Below, piece after piece: positions 21,189 to 31,486 of a stretch of DNA of 64,000 bases (its first letter is position 1; each line of letters opens with the position of its first letter). The notes beneath the pieces are model-generated. The model searched no databases. It worked only from the letters and a program-made list of their open reading frames with translations, and was not told the DNA's origin. Origin of the DNA: Aotearoamyces nothofagi (lineage: Eukaryota > Ascomycota > Leotiomycetes > Leotiales > Tympanidaceae); assembly GCA_015345905.1 (NCBI GenBank), contig JADDTR010000015.1, positions 186,001 through 250,000 of the forward strand, given 5' to 3'. The position numbers and the translations under genes were made by a program.

Positions 21189-22523
21189 TCAAGTAGCCTT
21201 CCATTTCTTCCCGCCCCCTTTCTGCCACAGCCACACGGCTTCCACGGCATACACTTTGCTCCCCTGGTGTCCTCCATCAGCGTTAGCAGCTGTTTCCAAC
21301 GTCTCAATGACCTTCCCTTCATCTATACAGCGCCATAATCCCATCGTTATATCGCTGCCCTCGCCTCCAATATCTCCTCTGCCAAGCCTATACAGCAACC
21401 TCCCCAGCGTCTGGAAGGCGACGCATCTCTGAGCTGGAAATGCAGAACGCGCAAGCCTTGCTAACTCTGGCACTGTATAACCGGCGGATTCGGGAGCTTC
21501 GCCATGATGATGTAGTCCCTTGTTACTTGGCACAGCTCTTGAAATTCTAGGAGGGAGCAAGCCTCCGCGAAAGTCAAACCGTAGCGCCGACGCAGGCAGG
21601 GCTTCTTGTGCAGGATAGTATGGGGAATCTTGATCGGCAATAGAGCCATGCGTGGGTATAGGTGCCATCCATGCGAGCTTCGACGGATCTGCAGGCAGCG
21701 ATGGGAAATATTTCGTGTGGAGATTTTCGAGAAAGGACGGATCGGACGGGTCGAGCTCGGGCGCATGAGGGGCAGCCGGGAAGTGTACTGCGGGGCTTTG
21801 ATTTGTGATTATCGGACGAGTAAAAGTAGATGTAGGTTGCAGTTCTCCAGGATCCGTAGGCTCTTTATCGTCGTCGACAAACTTAACGGTGCGGGCAGCC
21901 GTTATCCGTTTCCCAGACGGTTCTGGGACTGGAGCCGGCGCTGCCTCCGCCTTTGGGGCCTTCTGTTCTTCGTCAGGTGGTGGATCGATGCCCGTGTCGC
22001 CACGGCCTTCATCCATGTTCGCTCTCTTCAACAAAGTCTGGAGTAACGCCGGACTTAGACTCGACAGCAGCTCTTGCCGTTCCTCGTGTATCTCCCTCTC
22101 CGACATGGCCGCAAGCCTTTGATTGTTCTCTTCGTCGATCCTTCGACGCTCAATCTCCTCGAAGCTAGCACCGGTCTGGGCGAGTGGCTTTGTATTGGCT
22201 TCAAGCGGGGCTCGTGGTGGCTGAGATGTGGCAGGGACATCTCCTGCAGGCGCTGGCTTTGCAGCGTGGCCCCTCTGCTGTCTGAACGCAGACACTCTCG
22301 TCCGTTTCTTGTGGTCCGGAAAGCCAGTCGTAGAGCTCTTCAGTGTTGGCGCAGAAGGAGGCTTCGCAGCAGTAGAGTCCCGCTCGACAATATCTCCAAC
22401 AAAGCTCAAGGCCGAGGGAGCCTTGACAGAGGCAGAAGCGCGGCGATCTGCCGTGTTCTCGACACCAGCTTCATCCTCTTCATCAGAGAAGTCCAGAGTG
22501 AAGCGTTCGCCACGTATCGACAT
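21189..22523 (-). CDS. RNA polymerase II-associated protein 1 (RPAP1/Rba50-like)
   Basis: Single exon. I take the start as MSIRGERFTLDFSDEEDEAG at 22523, giving 444 residues. The frame is open to an ATG at 22679, but the added 52 residues are low-complexity. The RPAP1 N-terminal domain is seen near residues 120-165: FEEIERRRIDEENNQRL, then MSEREIHEERQELLSSLSPA followed by LLQTLLKRAN. The C-terminal domain appears near residues 320-350 as ASALRFDFRGGLLPPR, followed by PELARLARSAFPAQRCVAFQ and the LGRLLYRLGRG segment. RPAP1/Rba50 assists assembly and nuclear import of RNA polymerase II with GPN GTPases. The protein is much shorter than human RPAP1, as is usual in fungi. The central part is Pro/Ala-rich and disordered. 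Confidence 0.92.
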   Translation of the reverse strand: MSIRGERFTLDFSDEEDEAGVENTADRRASASVKAPSALSFVGDIVERDSTAAKPPSAPTLKSSTTGFPDHKKRTRVSAFRQQRGHAAKPAPAGDVPATSQPPRAPLEANTKPLAQTGASFEEIERRRIDEENNQRLAAMSEREIHEERQELLSSLSPALLQTLLKRANMDEGRGDTGIDPPPDEEQKAPKAEAAPAPVPEPSGKRITAARTVKFVDDDKEPTDPGELQPTSTFTRPIITNQSPAVHFPAAPHAPELDPSDPSFLENLHTKYFPSLPADPSKLAWMAPIPTHGSIADQDSPYYPAQEALPASALRFDFRGGLLPPRISRAVPSNKGLHHHGEAPESAGYTVPELARLARSAFPAQRCVAFQTLGRLLYRLGRGDIGGEGSDITMGLWRCIDEGKVIETLETAANADGGHQGSKVYAVEAVWLWQKGGGKKWKAT

Positions 22524-23654
22524 GTTGGCGCAGCTGTAGTTGTGCGGGTGCTCCTTGGAGGGGGGATGGAGGCTGAGATCAGATTTCGCGAGGGCTTTCC
22601 ATTCGGCCATTATTCTTGCGGCTGCAGCCTGGCAGCCTGCGCCACAGCGGCCTGAGTGAGCCGCGGCACCCCTGTACATAAATTAAGGTTTCAGCCAGCT
22701 GTGGCACCTCTCGCTAGGCCGGCAGTCACCCGCGCGCTAGTGCTGCATCACGGATTCTAGAAAGATGGAAGGGGGAAGATCAGAGAGACGACGGGTCAAG
22801 CAAGACGCGCCCACGTGCCCTGCAACCAGGCAGTCCGCACGTCGAGCACGCAGTCACGCGGAACATCGGGCTCATGCGGCTCCTTTGAAAGATCGACCTC
22901 ATGCATTTTACACATTTCCTTGTATCTGTCTTGCTCATCCCGCGATATGCAGCAGCCACTGCTATATACTGCCTCAGTGCATCCGCCAAGTGCACCGCGA
23001 GTCAGCGGCCGCAGTGCGTGGCAAGGCTCTGGCAGAGAGGGCCTTGGCTGTAGAGCCGGCACGCTCGTCACCTGACTGCGGGCATTTTCGCGCTGCTGTC
23101 CCCTCCTGTCCTGTCCGGCTGCACCTGCTGTCTCTGCCCCTCGCCGTCGGTGATCTCGGGGCCCAGACGCTCAGCCGCCCAGCCGCCCAGACGCCCAGAT
23201 GGCTCAACGGGTGGCATTGCCTCAGGCCGGCGAGCAGGCGCATTAGATGGACTCCGCTGCAGCGTCACCGCGTCACCGCGTCACCGGCCACAGCGTCACA
23301 ATGCCACGCCTGCCGACTGGCCTGTTTTGCAGCCTGGCCCACCACCCAGGCACCCACCGGCCCGCCCTGCTGCCCCGATCCCCAACCGAACTGTCTGTCT
23401 GCCCTTCTAACCTGCCTGTGCCGTCCCTGCTCGCACCCGTCGTTTTCACCCGGGCCTGAGGCATCGCAGGTCGCCTACCCTCACCCACTCACCCACTCAC
23501 CCTCTGCCTCCCCCTCTGCCTCACCCTCGTGGCCACGTGATGTTGAGAGGCGTGCCCAGCTGGCCGCTCAGTGAAGAGAGAGGCCCGGTGGCCACGGCGG
23601 CTGCAGCAGAAAGGAAGCAGGTGCAGTAGAGGTGATCTGACCTGTAGGAAGAAG

Positions 23655-23841
23655 ATAGATTGATGGATGGGATGGATGGAGGGATTCTAGATATATGGAT
23701 AGATGGTGGATAGATGAAGAGATTCTAGTCTAGATATATACAGTAGATAGATGGATAGATAGATAGATGCTGTGCCTTGCCGTCGCTGTAGGGAGCCAGC
23801 TGTTCCTTATTCCATCCCATCCCATCCCATCCCATCCCATC
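23655..23841. repeat. GATGGATAGA belt and CCCAT array
   Basis: Degenerate GATA/GATGGA tetra- and hexamers from about 23655 to 23770, followed by about six copies of the pentamer CCCAT at 23812-23841. Confidence 0.8.
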
Positions 23842-24211
23842 TCTCCCCCACCACTGCAGGCACAGCTGTACATACAGCACCTGTTCCCAGCTCCCAGCTC
23901 CCAGCTCCCGGCTCTTCAACTCCCGCGCTGTCCCACGCCAGGCCCCGTCGGCCCTTGCAAGCCAGAGAGAGACTCAGGAAAGTCGGCCGACCTGGACTGC
24001 TGCCGCATCGTCCTTCGCCCCAAGGCCCCAGCTTGGCTTGGCCAGCAAAACCACACCCACAACGTGCCCGCGCCCTCTCGCCCTCTCGCCCTCCCCTCTC
24101 GCCCTCTCCCCTCTCGCCCTCCCTCGCCAATGCTGCGTCCGTCGTCTGTTCATGAATGATACCGCTAGTGCTTCCCATTCCGCCTGTCGCTTTTCTGCTT
24201 CGTTTCATTTC

Positions 24212-24251
24212 ACTACCTGACCTGACCTGACCTGGCCTGGCCTGGCCTGGC
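24212..24251. repeat. CCTGA/CCTGG pentamer array
   Basis: About four copies of CCTGA passing directly into about four copies of CCTGG, a pentamer array that appears to have changed by one base partway along. Confidence 0.85.
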
Positions 24252-24821
24252 CCTCCCTCTCTCTCCCTGTGCTATTCTCGTCCGCCGTCCACCGCCCACC
24301 GTCCGCCATCCACCACCCAACATCCCCTCTGCTCTGCACCCTCTCCCAACCTTCTCTCTCTCCGCACTGCCCGTCGACGACCCTGAATTGCACTTCCATC
24401 AAAACACCGTCTTTTACGAATCGACTGCGCCCCGTGGACCCCGCCGTTCGACGCTGCCGCCATCGCGCTCGTTGCCCACATCGCCGGCTCGTCGTCATCT
24501 GCTGCCCGTCCTGTGGTGGGTGGAGATTTGCGATTTTCGTGTCGTCGTCTCGGTTTTGAAGCTATTCAGAGCTGCCCAGCTGCCCGCCGTTTGCTCGTCA
24601 CGCTCCTCAGCCACCGCACGCAGCTTTGACTCTGCCGCAATTGCACGAGCCGTCCATTCTCTACAAGCAGTATATGCCGCTGGTTGACGCTGCAACTCGG
24701 ATGCTGCAGCCCTGCTCCGCCGGATTCACACTTGAAGGAAGGCACCGCTGCGTCACGAGTGCTGTGGTGTTGAGGCCGCTCGCTCGCTCGCTCGTGCGAA
24801 TCGTAATAAATAATAATAACG

Positions 24822-26844
24822 ATGAGTTCCTCGCCAGAGCTCTCGTCCCCGCCACGCTCGCCTCTCTCAGACCCGGGCTCCCCAGCTGCCCAACAGCTCA
24901 CCAACGAGCATCGCGAGGCGCAGAATTCGACCACCGGCGCATATCATGGTGTTGAGGGTAAATATTGTTTCTGTTTCTCCCGTGCACTCTCGCGACCTGA
25001 GGGGCCCTTTTTGCATTTCAGCTAACTCTGTTGCAGCACAGCCAGAAGTTAAGGTTCGGAAGAAGCCCGGTCGCAAGCCGCGAGCCAGCATTGGCGCAGA
25101 AGGTAGTTCTGCAACGAACACCGACGCACCCAAGACCAGGAAACCGAGGAAGCCACGAGACCCCAATGCACCACCCGTTATACGCAAGAAGAAGGGCAAC
25201 GCTGCAGATACAGATGCCCATGTCAAGGCGCCGTCACCTGCACTGAAGCAGGCCAAGATTACGGAGATGAACATGCGGCCGAACGACGCGAGCTCGGGTG
25301 CTCCACCCGACACGATCACTTTTTCCCAAAACGGCAAAACTGAGGATATCCCGAGGCCTATGGCTACTATGAACAGTTTCTTCGGTGCACCCCCCGCATC
25401 GCAACAACCACCTACAGCTCCTGCTCCACCCCCACAGCAGGCTCCAGTTCGGACCAGTGGCCAGAATTATGATCCTATTCGCTCGAATTATGACCATGGT
25501 CGGGAAACTATCAACCATAATCCCAGTCCTTTCAACAATCCTCAAATGTCGCCAAAGCCCACTCAGCCTGTCAATCCGCCTGTCAATCGTGCAAGTGCCT
25601 CACCTTCGATCTCGAGTCTTGTAGACCCGCCTAACCAGTCTGTTCCCTCGCCTTCACTGGCTACGCAATCTTTCTTTTCGCATCAGCAAAAGATGCAGAA
25701 TTTCGAAGGCCGGTCATCAGTCCCTCCATCGCCGACATTCAATAGGCTGGCACCGTCACCAATGATGCCTGCTTCCGCTCTTCTCAGCCAGCCTCCCCTG
25801 AACACAAGGCAGGAGGTGCAACCTGAACCATTCGTCAAAGTCACAGGTGCTACGCCAACGCCCAACCTCACTTACGCAACATTTCCTCCTCCTACCAATG
25901 GACCCTCCACGATCACCACTGTCACAAAAGCTACATCCTCAGCAGCACCTTCTCCAAAGCCAAAGCCTGTGGATGTCACACCGCCTCCTCTGCCAGGTAA
26001 TGGCATGTTCAATGGTCCAAAAGACGGCACCGAATCACGTGCACCGACTATTGTCCTTCATATTCCCATGAACGGCGAGACCAATAAATACGTTAATTTT
26101 ACCCGTTTGGCTGAGGACCGTTATGGCTGGGATGCTCTGCACCCTAGACTTGCGGCCCAGCGTGAGCGTCTTGCACGTGTTGCAGCAGCCGGGGCAGCTC
26201 TCGAGAAGAACGGCAGCCAAAAGGAGAGTGGCGATGAGATGTCTTTGGACATGTCGGAGGGGGAAGGTAGCAACGTTGAGATGGGTGGGATGAGCGATGG
26301 ACGTACGGGTACAGATGGTGCTGCTAAAAAGGTTGTCCGAAAACGCAAGATGAAAGAGGACGAGTACGATAAGGATGACGGGTTCGTAGACGATTCCGAG
26401 TTATTATGGGAGGAGCAGGCTGCAGCTAGTAAGGATGGCTTCTTCGTGTATTCTGGGCCCTTGGTACCAGAGGGCGAGAAGCCTACACTCGAGAGGTTTG
26501 TTCCGCTTTCCCTTCCTCTTGTGCTTTCTCACTAACATGTATCTTACAGGGCTGATGGTGCTCCAAAACGAGGACGAGGCGGACGAGGACGTGGAGGCAG
26601 CACTCGCGGCACGACTTCCACTCGTGGTGGCGGCACTGCGGGAGCAGGGGGACCGGGCTCACGAGGCGGAACCACGACGCGCAAACCTCGCATTACGAAA
26701 GCTGACCGCGCGCGCATGGAACAAGAGAAAGTCGAGAGAGAAAAGATGGGATCTTTGACTGCGAAACCAAGCTCATATGGTGGCCTAACCCATTTAGCTA
26801 GCGCTGCAAGCATGGGCGGCACACCGATGGTGTTCAACCAGTGA
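24822..26844 (+). CDS. hpc2: HIR histone-chaperone complex subunit Hpc2 (ubinuclein-like)
   Basis: Three exons, 24822-24957, 25037-26495 and 26550-26844, giving 629 residues. The N-terminal half is basic and disordered, with an AT-hook-like KVRKKPGRKPRASIG and RKPRKPRDPNAPP. A conserved block, TIVLHIPMNGETNKYVNFTR then AEDRYGWDALHPRLA, precedes the Hpc2-related (HUN) domain near residue 485: KMKEDEYDKDDGFVDDSELL, followed by WEEQAAASKDGFFVYSGPL. A third exon adds an RGG-rich stretch (KRGRGGRGRGGSTRG). The HUN motif is diagnostic of Hpc2/ubinuclein, the HIR/HIRA subunit that binds histone H3.3/H4 for replication-independent nucleosome assembly in the nucleus. The first intron lies just after a Ser/Pro-rich start, and alternative N-termini are possible. 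Confidence 0.93.
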
Positions 26845-27682
26845 GGGAAAAGTTCGGGCTTCTCGTTTGCATACAAGTTGGAGTTTCTGGGAGTCTGGGG
26901 GGCAGTCTTCTATCAGATTATTATCTTTTGTTGGACTGCATATGCATGACAGAGGAATAGGTCCATGGTTGGCGTTTCGAGAAGTGAGAAGATGATGATG
27001 GCTCACACAACGTAACACTACACAGGCTCATTGTATAATAGTCGGATGAAACGACACTTCCTGAAAGACACTGTCTATGTATATTATAGCAAAGCAACTC
27101 ATGAAAATAATTGGCTGGACTAAAATTTAGCCCTCAAGCGACAGGTGAGATTTACTTACTTCTGCAGGAGTGAGGTTGCTCGGGATATGAGACATCTACC
27201 AAAGCTAGCTTTAGCAAGGAGGCTTAGCTAGAGATTTCTGGATATCGTGATTATTTTTATGTGCATATGACATAGTATAGGCATCGATTGTAGACATGCT
27301 ATGGTAAAGGAATAGAGGTGAGCTTAAGGGTTATATTCCAATGTCACTTTTGTATATATTGAAATAATCTTCAAAGCTTGAAACTAAGTAATTTGTCTAT
27401 ATTAGAGGTGAACATTCTAGTTCTGCAATTCATATTTCTACCATATATTGCTATAGGCGGCGGCATAATAATGCAGTTGTGTCCCAGAGCATATGCCTGT
27501 CATGTTAAGCCTTAAAGGCCAGGCAGTCAACATCGTCATCGACCGACTTATCGACTCATCGCGTTTATCGCAAATACTTGGGAAATTTGCAGCCGAACCG
27601 CGCTGCGCTATCACTCCTCCTCGCGATCGATCAATTCCTCCTCCAACCCGGCAATTGATCTGGGACCTGAGGAGCAGCAGTC
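26845..27682. other. AT-rich intergenic region
   Basis: Between HPC2 and the citrate carrier. The stretch 27050-27480 is clearly AT-rich and free of long frames. No transposon ends or RNA gene were recognised. The last 150 bases are presumably the carrier gene's promoter. Confidence 0.4.
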
Positions 27683-28656
27683 ATGTCAGAACCGGTAAAG
27701 AAGAAGGAGCGCCCTAGTGCGCTGCGTTCTATTATCGCGGGCTCAACCGCGGGTGCTGTCGAGATTGGTATAGACATCCTGCCCCCCAACATGCCATTCT
27801 GTTTGAAGCACATGGGAGAAACTATGGTGAACTAACCGTGCACTGTACTCTAGCTATTACATACCCAGCTGAGTTTGCAAAGACACGCACGCAGCTCAAC
27901 CAGCGACTAGGAGACGGGAAGAAGCTGCCCTGGCCGCCGTTCGGAAAGGCGTGGTACGCGGGCTGCACGACGCTGATCATAGGCAACTCGTTGAAAGCTG
28001 GAATCCGCTTCGTGGCATTCGACCAGTACAAGGCGATGCTGCAGGACGCGGACGGCAAGATCTCGGGCCCGAGGACAGTCATTGCGGGATTTGGAGCCGG
28101 GGTTACAGAGTCGCTGCTGGCCGTCACGCCCTTTGAGAGCATCAAGACGACGCTCATCGACGACCGCAAGCTGGGCAAGCCTCGCATGCGCGGCTTCCTG
28201 CACGCCGTGCCCATCATCGCGCGCGAGAGGGGACTCCGCGGCTTCTTCCAAGGCTTCGTCCCGACCACTGCGCGGCAGGCTGCGAACAGCGCGACGCGGT
28301 TCGGATCCTACAACTTCCTGAAGCAGGTCGCCGAGTCCTACACGGCGCCGGGCGAGAAGCTGGGCGCGGTCTCGACGTTCGGGATCGGTGGCGTGGCGGG
28401 CTTCATCACGGTCTATGTGACGCAGCCGCTGGACACGATCAAGACGCGGATGCAGAGCATGGAGGCGAGGACCCTGTATAAGAACTCCTTTGACTGCGCG
28501 AGCCAGCTGGTTCGGAGGGAGGGGGCGCTGACGCTCTGGAGCGGCGCGGTGCCTCGGCTGGTGCGGCTGATGCTGAGTGGCGGCATCGTGTTTACCATGT
28601 ACGAGAAGAGCATCGAGCTGATGGACCAGCTGGACCCGAAGAAGAAGTACATCTAG
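27683..28656 (+). CDS. ctp1: Mitochondrial tricarboxylate (citrate) carrier Ctp1
   Basis: Two exons, 27683-27767 and 27854-28656, giving 295 residues, typical for the SLC25 family. Three carrier repeats are marked by the PxE/DxxK/R signatures TYPAEFAKTRTQL, TPFESIKTTLIDD and TQPLDTIKTRMQS, which end the odd-numbered membrane helices. The order and the residues around them (SALRSIIAGSTAGAVEIAIT, ATRFGSYNFLKQ, GGVAGFITVYVTQPLDTIKT) match citrate transport proteins rather than other SLC25 members. It exchanges mitochondrial citrate for cytosolic malate or another carboxylate across the inner membrane, supplying acetyl-CoA precursors. The intron sits in the first carrier motif, a common position in fungi. 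The second exon is GC-rich. Confidence 0.96.
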
Positions 28657-29038
28657 AAGAGGAGGCATGGCACGGCCCGCATACAACGGTGTTTTGGGAG
28701 TTCGGACCGTATAGGCACAGGCTGTATATTTTTAAAAAAAGAAAAGAAAGAAAAAAACATCAACAAATCGTGCGAGATAGATGCTGATGTTTTTTTCTGT
28801 CCCTCCTCCGAGACGGGGTGGACTGGGTGGGGTCAGGGGATGGGCTGGAGGCTTCAACTAGATCATTGTAGGAAATTGCTCAGCTGTCTCCAAGGGCCGT
28901 GGTAGGAGCAGAAGAGCAGACACGCGCTCGGAGGAGTGCCGACTGTGGTCTTTAGGTGTAGGTTTTTTTAATTTATCAAAGCTGATTATCGCTCTATGTA
29001 CAAGTGTGGCTCTCCGCGCCCGCCAACGTTTCCGACTC
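28657..29038. other. Convergent intergenic region
   Basis: Between the 3' ends of the citrate carrier and the minus-strand complex I gene. A purine-rich A/G tract at about 28733-28757 lies soon after the carrier stop. No gene seen. Confidence 0.4.
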
Positions 29039-29947
29039 TTACCTGTATGGAGCATCTGCTCGGGCAGCTGCCGCTATTTCAGGCTCCCATTTATCCCCAT
29101 TCGAAAGCAATTTCTCTGCGTCTGGTGTTAGCAAGTCGAGGTGATAGCCACATGTCAAGAGGCTACAGACCTTTGTTATACAGCAGCTCTTCCCTCGTCT
29201 CCGTAGCATACTCTGCATTCGGCGATTCGACAATGGCGTCGACAGGACAGCTCTCCTGGCAGAACCCACAGTATATACATTTCGTCATGTCGATATCGTA
29301 ACGTGTTGTCCGTCTGCTGCCGTCTTCCCGCTCTTCCGCCTCGATTGTGATGGCTTGGGCTGGGCAAATCTGAGGAAAGGAGTTAGCATGTCGATCGGGA
29401 AAAGGTAGCACGGGATGGTACGTACAGCTTCACAGAGCTTGCAGGCAATGCAGCGCTCTTCGCCGGATGGATACCTTCGGAGGGCGTGCTCGCCGCGGAA
29501 TCTGGGAGATATTGGTCCCTGTCTCGAGGTTAGTCCAAGTTTCGGCGCGGATTATCTGGCGTGCCTACCTTCTCAAAGGGATAGTAGATTGTGTATCTAG
29601 CCATAGTCAGCCAATGGCACCCGAATATAGAATCCGATGGCAACTCACGGTGGCCTGAAGAACTGCTCCAGCACAACGTACATCCCCCTTGCCATTTCTG
29701 TCAACAAGAAGTATTTTCCTGCCGTGTCCAGCGCAGATTCCTTCCTCTCGTCCCACCGTTCCGGTCTGGGTAGCCGGAAGCCTTGCGGGGGAGGCCCGGA
29801 TGGGGTGGCATATGCGCGGAGGCTTGAGGTTGAGAAGGCCGCGAGAGGGATCAATTGGGACGGGGAAAAGGTGCGCGCCGGCTTGAACAGACTTGCTGAT
29901 GGCCGGCTTCGAGCCACGAGCATTGTCAAAGGCTTTGCAGATGCCAT
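29039..29947 (-). CDS. NADH:ubiquinone oxidoreductase 23 kDa Fe-S subunit (NDUFS8/TYKY)
   Basis: Five exons on the minus strand: 29947-29649, 29596-29569 (28 nt), 29518-29426, 29369-29171 and 29115-29039, giving 231 residues. The N-terminus ([20 protein letters not shown] and following) is Arg/Ser-rich and has no acidic residue for about 60 residues, a mitochondrial presequence. The core has [35 protein letters not shown], and two 4Fe-4S ligand sets, [15 protein letters not shown] and [20 protein letters not shown]. It ends [17 protein letters not shown], as in other fungal TYKY subunits. It carries clusters N6a and N6b in the peripheral arm of complex I. It is divergent from the acyl carrier protein gene at 30209. 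Confidence 0.97.
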
Positions 29948-30208
29948 TGTCTTGATAGCCCGTGGCGATGAGTTCGTAGAGGGGTGCTATAAGTTGGCTT
30001 AGATTCGCCAATTCAAGCTACGTGATGTCTAAAGGCTCATTACCATTGCCGTGATTGGTCCGATTTTAGGGAGCTTCGATGTCCGCTCTACACGTGACTT
30101 CAAAAGTTAGAGCTTGCACTAGTCGGAACCCGAGCTGCGAGAGCATCATCAATCCGAACCATCACCAACACTCCAAGTCTCCTCCCACCAGCTCCCACAC
30201 CCTTCAAA
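29948..30208. promoter_or_regulatory. Shared divergent promoter of two complex I genes
   Basis: Only 261 bp separate the start codons of the 23 kDa Fe-S subunit gene (minus) and the mitochondrial acyl carrier protein gene (plus). It contains a CGTGA at 30021 and a CACGTG at 30091-30096, an E-box-like palindrome. Co-regulation is inferred from the arrangement, not shown. Confidence 0.6.
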
Positions 30209-30901
30209 ATGTTCAGGACCGCCCTCTTCAGAGCGGCACGCAGCGCCACAAGCCAGGCAGCGCAAAGATCCAGCGCAATTGCACGCACTCTTGCCCCGAG
30301 CTCTGCCGTTTATACTTCCCGGTTTGCCCCTGTTGCTTTCCAGACTGCGAGATGTTACTCTGCTGCTTCTGGATTGGCAAAGCCTGAAGTCGAGGGACGG
30401 ATAGTTGATTTACTGAAAAACTTCGATAAAGTACGTTTTGCTATTCCTAGAGATTGCTTCGGGAGACTGGCTAACAGGTTTGCTTTGCAGGTTTCCGACC
30501 CATCGAAGGTGTGCCTTCTGTTCAGGACGAATTGATATCCGCTCAAGGCTAATTCCAAGTAGCTCTCACCCACGTCGCATTTTGCCAATGATCTCGGTCT
30601 AGACAGTTTGGATACCGTTGAGGTTGTGATGGCAATCGAGGAGGTTTGTACCGAATATCATAGCACGTTTTGCGGCAAATCTAACGAAATTGTAGGAATT
30701 CAGCATTGAGATTCCAGACAAGGATGCGGATGCTATCCACAGTGGTATGTTGCACTGGCTGTCCAACAGAAGTTATGGTAATGATGCTAATGAGAAGAAT
30801 AGTTGACAAGGCTGTCGAATATATTCTCGCCCAACCAGATGGTAAATACATGTTATTGTTATAATTTTGCACTATAAGACTGACTCCGTTTAGCTCATTG
30901 A
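30209..30901 (+). CDS. Mitochondrial acyl carrier protein (complex I NDUFAB1)
   Basis: Six exons: 30209-30430, 30491-30508 (18 nt), 30563-30643, 30696-30744, 30803-30841 and 30894-30901 (8 nt including the stop), giving 138 residues. All introns are 46-61 nt with GT-AG ends. The first about 50 residues are Arg/Ala/Ser-rich without acids (MFRTALFRAARSATSQAAQR), a mitochondrial presequence. The mature part has RIVDLLKNFDKVSDPSKLSP, TSHFANDLGLDSLDTVEVVM, AIEEEFSIEIPDKDADAIHS and VDKAVEYILAQPD. The serine in GLDSLD is the 4'-phosphopantetheine attachment site. The protein acts in mitochondrial fatty-acid synthesis (lipoate precursor) and as a structural complex I subunit with LYR proteins. Confidence 0.96.
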
Positions 30902-31084
30902 TCATTGAAATATATGGGAAGAGATGATATGCCGGTTTTCGGGGCAGTGAAGGGAGGTCGGGTGTACGAATGCGTTTCGATAACGCTTTATGTATATTTC
31001 AACATGCCTATAGAAGGACGTTGATTAGCATACACTTGTAACAATGTCTAGAAAAAAATCTTGCTCTTCTTCGTCTTAAGTTGT

Positions 31085-31298
31085 CTAGAGCTGCCTGTCA
31101 AAGGCTTTGTCCAGCGCGCCAGTTACATCTACCTTAGTACCCTGCGCCTCGATAAATTTGGTGGACTCGTAGCTAGCGCGATTAAGCGAAGACACCCTGT
31201 TACTCGAACCTGAACTTCTCCAGCAATTCGAAGACCAGCCGCGATAAAAGTTACCAGTAACCAAATAGCCCCACTCTCATATTGCGCGGCCACTGCAT
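31085..31298 (-). CDS. Candidate tiny spliced gene, 51 aa
   Basis: Two possible exons on the minus strand, 31298-31255 and 31196-31085, joined by a 58-nt GTAACT...CAG intron. The product would be MQWPRNMRVGLFGYWVSSLN followed by RASYESTKFIEAQGTKVDVT and GALDKAFDRQL. The second exon in particular reads like real protein. Against it: the only CTAAC-like element sits too near the acceptor, the family is not recognised, and the gap between the acyl carrier protein and Vps74 genes is only 585 bp. Treat as a candidate. Confidence 0.25.
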
Positions 31299-31486
31299 TC
31301 TAGACAGATACGCTCAATTCAGCTTCAACTTCAATACGCGATCGATTATTATACGTCTGGACGTTAGAGCGCTCTTCTTATATGGACATAGGATAGGTGT
31401 CTTACGCACATGCCGACAACCCCTCGATATCCCCTTGTCCTCACGATCCTCCAAACCCTCAATAAATAACATTCCCAATATATACA

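Larger units (their letters stand above)
22524..24821. other. 2.3 kb GC-rich, low-complexity intergenic belt
   Basis: Divergent promoter interval between RPAP1 and HPC2. It is crowded with short repeats: GTCACCGC (23262-23290), a GATA/GATGGA belt (23655-23770), CCCAT (23812-23841) and CCTGA/CCTGG (24212-24251). Long open frames occur in all phases, but their translations are Ser/Pro/Arg/Ala-rich and unlike any protein I know, so no gene is called. The last few hundred bases are probably the 5' leader of HPC2. Confidence 0.5.

Noticed and set aside
22765-23574. 269-codon plus-strand frame between RPAP1 and HPC2
   Set aside because: Translation is low-complexity (Pro/Ser/Arg/Ala) and spans simple repeats; other frames are equally open.
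27907-28686. 259-codon minus-strand frame opposite the citrate carrier
   Set aside because: It mirrors the carrier exon and has no recognisable content; a by-product of high GC.
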